From Noviherbaspirillum cavernae (lineage in GTDB: Bacteria > Pseudomonadota > Gammaproteobacteria > Burkholderiales > Burkholderiaceae_D), in contig NZ_QYUN01000003.1 of assembly GCF_003590875.1 (NCBI RefSeq), forward strand, positions 663,116 through 727,115: DNA of 64,000 nt, read 5' to 3'. The stretch's first letter is position 1. Every line of letters begins with the position of its first letter. This document shows, one piece after another, positions 25,436-32,394 of this stretch. A program made the translations under genes and the position numbers. A model generated the notes under the pieces. The model was not told where the DNA came from and did no database searches. It was given only the letters and a program-made list of their open reading frames with translations.

Positions 25436-27129
25436 TAGAGTGGTATTTCGACATGTACGGCAGTCGTGCCGCTCGCGCGCTGCCGGACGCGGGCGCTGCC
25501 GCCGAGAAGGGCGGCGCGTTCCGTGATCGAGCGCGGCGTGAAGGCTGGTGCTTGCATTGCCGCGCCTTCGTTCTCGATATCGATATCGAGCCGCCCGTCG
25601 ATGCAGCGCAGGTTGACCAGGCCGCGTTGGGCGAGGGTGTGCTTGCAGATGTTGCTGATCCCTTCGTTCACGATCTGCAACACCTCGGCGGCAAGACGCC
25701 CGTTCACGTTGATGTCACCTTCCAGGTTGACGGCGATATCGATGCCGTAGAACTGCCTGACATGGCTTGTCCGCTGCATGAGCTCGGGCAGCAGCGATGC
25801 TTCCATGCCTGCGGTGCCGGCCTTGAACGTCGCGGCGTAGCTGCGCAAGTCGGCAATGACCTGCGTTGCCATTGCCGAAATCCTGTCGAGATCCTCGACC
25901 AGCGGATTGTCGGCGGCGGCGTTCCTGCGCACGGCGGCAAGGCCGTGCGTCAGGCCGATGTAGGGCTGGATGGCGGTATCGTGAAGATCGAGCGCGATCC
26001 TGTGCCGCTCGCGCACGGCGGCCTCCGACGCCATGCGGTCAAGCAGGTCGATGTTTTCGATGACGGGGAAGGCTTGCGCCGCGATGTTGTTCAGAAACAG
26101 GGCATCGTCCCCGGCGAAACGGCGTTCATCCGAGACGACATAGAGGCGTCCTTCCTTGTGCGGGGACGAAATGGGGACGCTGATGAAGGAGGCGGCATCG
26201 AGCAGATCGGCGATCTCGTCGTTGCACATGGCGTCGCATTTGATCCAGCCGCTGCGGCCGCCGGCATGCACTATGCATTGCGTCGCCGACGATCCCGGCC
26301 GGCGCGAACGTTTGCCGAGCGCGACGCGGCCGGCTGCATATGCCAGCAGCGGTGCCGCGATCGCCGGATCGACGTGATGCGCATCGGCCTGCGGCATCGC
26401 ATCGCGTGTCACGGCCATGCGCAGGGAGTACGCGCCGGATTGCTTGTCGCGCAACACCAGGATGCAATTGCTGCCGCCATGGAATGTATTGATCCTGTCC
26501 AGCACGGAAGCGATGGTGCGGTCGACGCCGAAGCGCGGGTTCGACAGCTGGCTTGCATCGCGCAGCATGGCGAGGCGGCGTTGCCTCGCCGCATGCGATC
26601 CGCCCCAGCATGCGCTGACGCCGCCGAGCGCCAGCAGGATGGCGCTGCGCAGCAACAGGCACGCCACGTCCGCGGGCGCGGTCGATGCCAGCGCGCTGGC
26701 GCAGAACAAGACCGTCGATGCGATCGACATCCGCAGGCCTTCCGCGAATCCCCAGCGGAACGATGCGGCGAGAATCGCAAAGTTGAACGAGAGAAAAGCA
26801 AAACTGTGGATGCCGCCCGTGAGCAGCACGATCGCCTCGAACCACAGGACGTCGGCCCACAGGATCACGCGGCCTTGCAGAAAGGGAAGGGCAAACCGCG
26901 AGGCAAGGCACAACACGGCGCTGTAGACGACATGACCGGCAGCCGCAATCCAGGCGATATCGGACACCCGGTCGGGGTAAGCGCGATCGAAGACGATGGT
27001 CGCCAGTATCGCGACCGCCACGACCAGTCGGATGCTGCCGAGTACCGATGCATCGGCATCATCCGCAGCGGCAGCCGAAGTGGTATCCGGCACATGCTCC
27101 TGCTTGCCTGTCGATCGATATGCAGTCAT
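25435..27129 (-). CDS. Membrane histidine kinase, NarX/DegS-like (HisKA_3)
   Basis: 564 residues. Five to six membrane helices (about 25-190), a GAF-like region (about 200-360), then the HisKA_3 dimerisation/phospho-acceptor motif R-H-R-I-A-L-D-L-H-D-T-A-I-Q with the His near residue 383, and a HATPase domain (Q-I-V-N-E-G-I-S-N-I-C-K-H). The Gly-rich lid is reduced (S-I-T-E-R-A-A-L-L-G-G). I start at the ATG at 27129 with GAGGTGAG upstream, not 20 codons earlier. Sensor partner of the NarL-type regulator downstream. The TAG stop is formed at the edge of the inserted MITE; the original stop was probably TAA at the same codon. Confidence 0.88.
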   Translation of the reverse strand: MTAYRSTGKQEHVPDTTSAAAADDADASVLGSIRLVVAVAILATIVFDRAYPDRVSDIAWIAAAGHVVYSAVLCLASRFALPFLQGRVILWADVLWFEAIVLLTGGIHSFAFLSFNFAILAASFRWGFAEGLRMSIASTVLFCASALASTAPADVACLLLRSAILLALGGVSACWGGSHAARQRRLAMLRDASQLSNPRFGVDRTIASVLDRINTFHGGSNCILVLRDKQSGAYSLRMAVTRDAMPQADAHHVDPAIAAPLLAYAAGRVALGKRSRRPGSSATQCIVHAGGRSGWIKCDAMCNDEIADLLDAASFISVPISSPHKEGRLYVVSDERRFAGDDALFLNNIAAQAFPVIENIDLLDRMASEAAVRERHRIALDLHDTAIQPYIGLTHGLAAVRRNAAADNPLVEDLDRISAMATQVIADLRSYAATFKAGTAGMEASLLPELMQRTSHVRQFYGIDIAVNLEGDINVNGRLAAEVLQIVNEGISNICKHTLAQRGLVNLRCIDGRLDIDIENEGAAMQAPAFTPRSITERAALLGGSARVRQRASGTTAVHVEIPL

Positions 27130-27606
27130 GGCGCACTCACCTCGGGGAACCTGTTGGGGCAATCCTGCAACGCGTTGCTTCAGGTCCATGCGTCAGGAAG
27201 ATGGACATGAAACTTCATGCATCGTGACGACATGTCGATGCGCGTTGCGCATGAAGTGCTTCCAGTAGATGCTTTTTGGACACTTTTGTTTTGAGCAACA
27301 ACAAGGTTCGGGAGACTGGCGGGGAACTTTTTCAGGGTATGTACACAACCAGACAGGAAAATCTTGCACTGAGGCATCGATTTTTCCTTGCCAGCTGACT
27401 GCGCAAGCATTCATGTCAAATTGCGATATGGGACGACATTGCCTACCCTGATACAAGGGCTGATACGGGGAATGTCGTCCATTCCTGCAACCGCCGCCGG
27501 AGCGGGAGTGAAGAAAACAGGCGCTGGCGCAGGATAACGGCCGACCTCATCGCAGATCGATACCAACTTCGGCATGCGGCACAGCGCGTGCAACCGGACA
27601 AGGGTG
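27130..27606. other. Divergent intergenic region between kinase and beta-helix genes
   Basis: No credible gene. The most striking feature is a 10-bp perfect inverted repeat GGACGACATT (27431-27440) / AATGTCGTCC (27471-27480), extendable to 12 of 13 paired bases, enclosing a CCCT/AGGG hairpin. The part 27260-27420 is comparatively A+T-rich and may hold the kinase promoter, but no convincing hexamer pair is seen. Confidence 0.45.
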
Positions 27607-28425
27607 ATGCGCAGAGAAATGACATTGGCGTTTAGAGCGTCTAACAAAATGATTCTGAGGGTGTTGCGCCGCCTTGCCGTACAGTCGTACTGTCTGCGGC
27701 GGCGCGCCTACTCAGAACCGCTTCGCTTCATTTTGTTAGACGCTCTTAGCGTCATGCTTGCGATGGGCGGCTGCATGCTGCGTGCGGATGCCGCTGCAGA
27801 GCCCGTGACTCCCATCGATCCCGCGAACATGCCGGTTGTCGCATCGCGTTTCATGGTGACGATCACCGAACCCGGAACGTATCGTCTGAGCGGCAACCTG
27901 ATCGTGCCGGATGCCGACACGACCGCCATCGAGATCAATGCCGACAATGTCATCATCGATCTGGGCGGCTACGCGATTGCGGGTCCGGTATCGTGTTCGC
28001 CACCGCCCGTATCCTGCTCTGCCACGGGTACGGGCAACGGCGTGCATGCGGTCAGTCGCGACAACATCGTTGTGCGCAACGGCACCATCTCCGGCATGGG
28101 CAACGTCGGCATCTACCTCGAAACGAATACCGGCAGAATTGAAAACGTCACGCTCGCGAACAATGCGGGCGGTGGTACGGCCCTGTTCGGCGGCGTCATC
28201 GTCGGCAGTGCCGTGCAGTCGAACGGCGGTGACGGCATCACGGGCATCGACCTCTTGCTGCAGGGAACTGCGGTGCGCGACAACGAGGCCTTCGGATTCA
28301 AGGCCTACGGCAACTCGGCCTACGCCAACAGCCTGTTCATCGGCAATAATCGCGGCGGCGCCCAGGTCAATGCCGTGCCAGAAGCGCGTGGCGGTAACCT
28401 CTGCAATGGGTCGATGTGTCCCTGA
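27607..28425 (+). CDS. Exported right-handed beta-helix protein, signal peptide interrupted by a MITE
   Basis: 272 residues if read through. The mature part (from about residue 65) has I-T-E-P-G-T-Y-R-L-S-G-N-L, I-E-I-N-A-D-N-V-I-I-D-L-G-G-Y and successive N-I-V-V-R-N-G-T-I-S-G, N-V-T-L-A-N-N rungs: a parallel beta-helix of the pectate-lyase-like kind, here as short as ~7-8 coils. Codons 10-47 derive from a 111-bp element plus its TTA duplication; removing these 114 bp restores a good signal peptide starting M-R-R-E-M-T-L-A-F and continuing S-V-M-L-A-M-G-G. With the insert, the export signal is broken by a highly basic segment, so the product is probably mislocalised or not made. Confidence 0.6.
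   Translation: MRREMTLAFRASNKMILRVLRRLAVQSYCLRRRAYSEPLRFILLDALSVMLAMGGCMLRADAAAEPVTPIDPANMPVVASRFMVTITEPGTYRLSGNLIVPDADTTAIEINADNVIIDLGGYAIAGPVSCSPPPVSCSATGTGNGVHAVSRDNIVVRNGTISGMGNVGIYLETNTGRIENVTLANNAGGGTALFGGVIVGSAVQSNGGDGITGIDLLLQGTAVRDNEAFGFKAYGNSAYANSLFIGNNRGGAQVNAVPEARGGNLCNGSMCP
27635..27745. mobile_element. 111-bp MITE with 18-bp terminal inverted repeats
   Basis: Ends are GAGCGTCTAACAAAATGA at 27635-27652 and its exact complement at 27728-27745, flanked by TTA direct repeats (27632-27634, 27746-27748). Nested inside are TTCTGAG/CTCAGAA and GCGCCGCC/GGCGGCGC pairs and an ACAGT/ACTGT loop, so the whole unit can fold into one long hairpin. No coding capacity of its own. A 3-bp TNA target duplication is typical of some IS5-family (IS1031-like) elements, an inference. 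It is unrelated to the element at 25279. Confidence 0.85.
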
Positions 28426-28487
28426 ATCGGTGAACCGCTTGCAGCGCGCGTAACACGTCTTTGGAAAGGCCGGGATGTGTCATGCGT

Positions 28488-28542
28488 TGGCGGGTAGAAC
28501 CCGCCCTACGGCAGATCGAGTAGGGCGGGTTCTACCCGCCAA
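28488..28542. terminator. Long perfect palindrome between convergent genes, probable bidirectional terminator
   Basis: Two 23-bp arms beginning TTGGCGGGTAGAACCCGCC are exact complements around a 10-nt loop (28510-28519). Each arm contains a smaller palindrome GGCGGGT-AGA-ACCCGCC, so the site can also fold as two separate hairpins. It lies between the beta-helix gene and the GGDEF-EAL gene, which converge. No T run follows. It looks like a member of a repetitive extragenic palindrome family. Confidence 0.55.
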
Positions 28543-28554
28543 TACTGAGCGGCC

Positions 28555-31272
28555 CTACTTCGCAGGCAAGCTTCCTTGCGTCAGCACCGGCTGGGTGTCG
28601 CCGGGCGGCAGCGGCGCGGAGATGTAGAAGCCCTGTATCTCGTCGCAATGCAGCGTTCGCAGAATGTCGAGCTGTTTTTCATTCTCGACGCCTTCTGCCA
28701 CGACCCGCATGCCGAGCGCATGCGCCATCGTGATGATGGCCTTGAAGAAGACCTTGCCGCGTTCGGTGCGTTCGATCTCGGAGGTGAAGGCACGATCGAC
28801 CTTCAGCACGTCGAAGTCGAGCCGCTGCAACTGTGACAGCGACGAGTATCCGGTGCCGAAGTCGTCCACCAGCAGCTTGATGCCCATGCGGCGGATCGCG
28901 GTCAGCGCGCTGGAGACGTCCGGGCTCTCCGCCATCATCAGCGATTCCGTCAACTCGATCTCGACCAGGCTCGCGGCGATGCGATGGCGTGCCAGCGCGG
29001 ACGAGAGCAGCTTCGGCACGTTGACTTCATTGAACTGGCGCGGCGACACGTTGATCGATACCGGCACCAGCGACTGCCCCGTCGTGCCCCATTGCGCCAG
29101 CTGTGCGCAGACCTTGTCGATGACCAGTTCGCCGATGCCGAGGATGAGAGTGCTCTCCTCGGCCAGCGGGATGAATTCGAGCGGGCTGATCAGGCCCTGC
29201 GTCGGATGATCCCAGCGCACCAGCGCCTCCATGCTGGATGTGACGCCGGTGGCAAGGTCCAGCCGAGGCTGGTAGTGGATGACGAACTGGTCCTGCTCGA
29301 TCGACTGGCGCAGCTCCAGCTCCTGGTTGATGCGCACCCGCAAGGCGTCGTAGAACCGCTGGTCGTAGAAATGGAAATCGCCCTTGCCGCTCTCCTTGAC
29401 CGAATACATGGCGACGTCGGCATGGCGCAACAGCGTTTCGGCATCCGTGCCGTCGGCGGGAAACAGGCTGATGCCGATCGAAGTGCCGACCGTGTGCACG
29501 CCTTGCGACAAACGGAAGCTCTGCCGGAAAGCCAGGTTGATGCGCGCGGCGACATGCGCGGCGTCCTCCTTGTGCTCGATCTGTTCGATGATGACGACGA
29601 ACTCGTCGCCGCCCAGCCGTACCACGTGGTCGTGCGGGCGCACCGCTTCCTTCAGGCGCGCCGCCGCGTTGCGCAGCAGCTCGTCGCCCGCCGCGTGTCC
29701 CATTCTGTCGTTGACGCCCTTGAAGCCGTCGAGGTCGATGAACAGCAGCGCCAGCAGCGCGTCGTTGTCCTGCGCGTGGCGGACCGCCTTCGGCAGATAG
29801 GTCTGCGCCCAGTGCCGGTTGGGCAGATCGGTCAGGGGATCGATGTTGCTGCGCCGTTCCAGTTCATCGACGTGCGCCTTGACGTCGCTGATGTCGCGTA
29901 CGGTGATCGCGAGATCGCCGTCGGAGCGCAGCATCTTGAGGTGCATCCATTGCGGCGTGAACGGGGAATTGGGCCGCACCTGCACGTCGTCCTCGTATTC
30001 GCCGCTTTCCATCGCGTCGCGCATCATGCCGATCAGGCGTTCGGGATCGGCATCTTCATACAGGAGCGAAATACGCTTGCCGATCAGGTTCTCGCGCCGC
30101 TGGCGTATGAATTCCGCGCCGCGCCGGTTGCTGTCGATGATCGCGAAATCGGAGATCGCGCCATCGGCGCCGGTGATCGCGCGGGCGATGTAGAAGCCCT
30201 CGCTGCCGCCTTCCGTCGCCATGCGGTACGTGACCTGCGTGATCTCCAGCTGGCGCTTGCGCCACCCCAGCCGCAGCGAGAATGCCATCGCGATCAGCGT
30301 GAATGCAGCCAGCGCAAGCGTTGCCCATAGTGCATAGCGGATCAGCGCGGCGGCATTGGCGTGGTAGGGCGCGAGCACTTCCTGCTGATCGAGGCCGACC
30401 AGCCCGATCAGCGGAAATTCGTCCGCTGCATCCCAGCCGACATAGCGGCTGCGCTTGTCGGAAAAGTATTGCGCGCCATCGAACAGAACGCTGCCGGCGG
30501 CCGCGTCGAAGCCCGGCAGCGCAGCCAGCGCGGGATTTTTCGCGGTATGCACGGTCGGGCCGATGCGCGCCGCGAGGATGCCGCCTTGTCCACCCACCAC
30601 GCCAAGAAAGCCGTAGCGGCCCAGCGTGATCTCGTCGTAGTTCAACGTGAAGTACTCGGTCTGCACCGCGCCCACCACGGCGCCGTCGAACTTGCCGTCG
30701 GGGTCGGTGAGCCGGCGCGAAAACGGGATGACGATATCGCCGCCGGCCCTGCCCAGCACCGGCATGCCGATCTGGAGCGCGTCAGACGACGATTTCTTGA
30801 GCGCCTGGAAATACTCGCGGTCGGCGATGCCGGGATGCATTCGCGCGGGGCGTGAACTGGTCAGGTTCGCACCTTTGCGATCGACGATCATGACATTGAA
30901 GAGGGATTCGGCTGGAAACAATCCCGTATCCCGCGCATGTTCAAGCCGCAGGCGCCCGTCTGACAGCATCCATTCATATTTGACATGAAGCAGGATCTGA
31001 TCAACGAACTGCGCCGTTCGCGTCAGGTGATCGGCGTAGTTGCGCGCCAATGCGGCCGCCTGATCGAGCGCGACGCTCTCGACGCGCTGTCGCTCATTGT
31101 CGAGATGCGCATTCAAGACACTCCAGCCGATGCCGGAAATCAGCAGTGCAATGACGGGCCACAGCAGCAGCAGACGAAAATTCCCTCGCACGAAGTCAAG
31201 TTTCTTCGCAGCATTGTGAATGTAAGCAGCAATATTGCGCATCGTCATCGTCGAACCGGCGGCGCTTCTCAC
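28555..31272 (-). CDS. Membrane GGDEF-EAL cyclic-di-GMP turnover protein with Cache-type sensor
   Basis: 905 residues. A first membrane helix (about 33-55), a periplasmic double-Cache-like sensor (about 60-310), a second helix (about 315-340), a PAS-like region, then GGDEF (intact R-L-G-G-D-E-F near 555) and EAL (M-E-A-L-V-R-W near 680). The product-inhibition I-site R-P-H-D lies five residues before GGDEF. EAL motifs N-V-S-P-R-Q-F, E-L-T-E-S-L-M, D-D-F-G-T-G-Y-S-S-L and A-E-G-V-E-N are complete, so both cyclase and phosphodiesterase activity are possible. The longest reading uses GTG 31272; ATG 31248 or 31242 are alternatives. c-di-GMP could affect the neighbouring pilus locus, an inference. 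Confidence 0.9.
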   Translation of the reverse strand: MRSAAGSTMTMRNIAAYIHNAAKKLDFVRGNFRLLLLWPVIALLISGIGWSVLNAHLDNERQRVESVALDQAAALARNYADHLTRTAQFVDQILLHVKYEWMLSDGRLRLEHARDTGLFPAESLFNVMIVDRKGANLTSSRPARMHPGIADREYFQALKKSSSDALQIGMPVLGRAGGDIVIPFSRRLTDPDGKFDGAVVGAVQTEYFTLNYDEITLGRYGFLGVVGGQGGILAARIGPTVHTAKNPALAALPGFDAAAGSVLFDGAQYFSDKRSRYVGWDAADEFPLIGLVGLDQQEVLAPYHANAAALIRYALWATLALAAFTLIAMAFSLRLGWRKRQLEITQVTYRMATEGGSEGFYIARAITGADGAISDFAIIDSNRRGAEFIRQRRENLIGKRISLLYEDADPERLIGMMRDAMESGEYEDDVQVRPNSPFTPQWMHLKMLRSDGDLAITVRDISDVKAHVDELERRSNIDPLTDLPNRHWAQTYLPKAVRHAQDNDALLALLFIDLDGFKGVNDRMGHAAGDELLRNAAARLKEAVRPHDHVVRLGGDEFVVIIEQIEHKEDAAHVAARINLAFRQSFRLSQGVHTVGTSIGISLFPADGTDAETLLRHADVAMYSVKESGKGDFHFYDQRFYDALRVRINQELELRQSIEQDQFVIHYQPRLDLATGVTSSMEALVRWDHPTQGLISPLEFIPLAEESTLILGIGELVIDKVCAQLAQWGTTGQSLVPVSINVSPRQFNEVNVPKLLSSALARHRIAASLVEIELTESLMMAESPDVSSALTAIRRMGIKLLVDDFGTGYSSLSQLQRLDFDVLKVDRAFTSEIERTERGKVFFKAIITMAHALGMRVVAEGVENEKQLDILRTLHCDEIQGFYISAPLPPGDTQPVLTQGSLPAK

Positions 31273-31515
31273 ATCCGTTGCATCACCGGTTCATCAGGGT
31301 TCACGGCCTGCGGCAACGCAGGGCTTGTGGCGTTATATCGCCGAAAAGCGGCTCGCATGGATATTTATAGTGAAGGTTTGAGCGGTGCGTCGCGAGACAC
31401 CGCAAATCATGACGATCCCGTGCGCGATTTCCATCACTGCTTTACATCAACTGTGCAAGTGCATCCCGGTATTACTCTTGCAGGATCAGAGACTTCCATG
31501 CCGGCAGGACAGCAC

Positions 31516-32112
31516 ATGCGCAGAAATCTTCTTGCAGCATTCCGTACGATTTTCCTGCTGGCATTCACGATCGCCCTGATTGCCGGCAGCATCAATGCGT
31601 GGAATGCCGTGCCGCAGGTATGGCTGGTCTATCAAGTGCAGTCGCCCGGCGCGGCCCCGCTCAAGGTGGAGCATTGCGACCGCGACGCTGCGCGCGAGTA
31701 TTCGTATCGCGAAGGTCCCGACGGCGCGCGCTTCAACATCGAACTCTGCTTCAGGGCGATTCGCATCGGCGAGCTGAAGTTCATTCCCTACCTCACCAGC
31801 AGGGACGAGGTGGCATGGATTGAGTTCAAGGGCTCGCCGCAGGTCGCGGCATATACAAGAACGGTGGCGCGCTCGTTCGCCCTGTCGCAGGCCGATGTCG
31901 AGAGCGCGCTCGGGCAATGGCGCAGGCAGCAGCGGGAAGCGCGCATGGACGGATTTGTGCAACTTGCCGTCACGCTGCTGCTGTTTGCTGCGTGCGGATC
32001 GCTTCTGCTGTGGTTGGCCCATCGCATCGCGATGCCGGGGCGCGGCATGCAGTTCGGCAGGAGATTCGGGCTGTTTCTCCACAGGCTGACGGCAGGTACA
32101 TTCTGGAAGTAA
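31516..32112 (+). CDS. Hypothetical membrane protein with two terminal helices
   Basis: 198 residues. A membrane helix near residues 8-30, a soluble middle part of ~110 residues with cysteines (V-E-H-C-D-R-D-A and I-E-L-C-F-R-A-I-R-I-G-E-L-K), and a second helix near 150-175. I place the start at ATG 31516, with AGGA 6 nt upstream; ATG 31498 is also in frame. No family recognised. It is divergent from the GGDEF-EAL gene and converges on the truncated yihY fragment. Confidence 0.6.
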   Translation: MRRNLLAAFRTIFLLAFTIALIAGSINAWNAVPQVWLVYQVQSPGAAPLKVEHCDRDAAREYSYREGPDGARFNIELCFRAIRIGELKFIPYLTSRDEVAWIEFKGSPQVAAYTRTVARSFALSQADVESALGQWRRQQREARMDGFVQLAVTLLLFAACGSLLLWLAHRIAMPGRGMQFGRRFGLFLHRLTAGTFWK

Positions 32113-32133
32113 TGCGGGAGGCAATGCGGGAAA

Positions 32134-32355
32134 TCATGCCGGAAGCAAGGAGCCGGCGGGATTCTTCAGCAGGTGTGCCGCCTCCTCGCCGAAGACGAGG
32201 CCGGCAATCGATATCACGATCAGCAACAGCGGTGCGATCGAGAACATCGTGTAATACGAAAGCGCCGCTCCCATGCTGGCCGCGTAGTCGTCGCTCCAGG
32301 ATGAAAAGGTGGCCTTGGTCAAGCGCCAGAGCTTGTTCAGGTTCATGGCGATCAC
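32134..32355 (-). pseudogene. YihY/virulence factor BrkB family protein, truncated N-terminal fragment
   Basis: 73 residues reading L-W-R-L-T-K-A-T-F-S-S-W, A-A-S-M-G-A-A-L-S-Y-Y-T-M-F-S-I-A-P-L-L-L-I-V-I-S-I-A-G-L-V-F-G, which is the N-terminus of YihY-type membrane proteins (formerly called RNase BN). Normal members have about 280-400 residues and six spans; here the family match ends after G-E-E-A-A and a foreign tail of about 13 residues leads to a stop. The missing part is not nearby: the next 800 bp carry a gene on the other strand. A deletion or recombination end near 32150-32180 is inferred. Probably non-functional. Confidence 0.75.
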
Positions 32356-32394
32356 GATGAAAAAGTCGGCTCGCGGCGCTGCCCGTGCGCAGTA

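Noticed and set aside
25311..25440. Similar short peptides (M-T-R-I...R-Q-K-C-S-Q-G) readable in both copies of the 157-bp element
   Set aside because: Indels and paired arm changes conserve the hairpin rather than the frame; no ribosome site. Treated as a non-coding element.
25453..27210. 585-codon open frame on the plus strand opposite the histidine kinase
   Set aside because: It mirrors the kinase, has a composition of Arg/Gly/His/Asp typical of antisense frames in G+C-rich DNA, and no family motif.
28984..30330. 448-codon plus-strand frame opposite the GGDEF-EAL gene
   Set aside because: Antisense shadow; the minus strand has complete GGDEF and EAL motifs in order.
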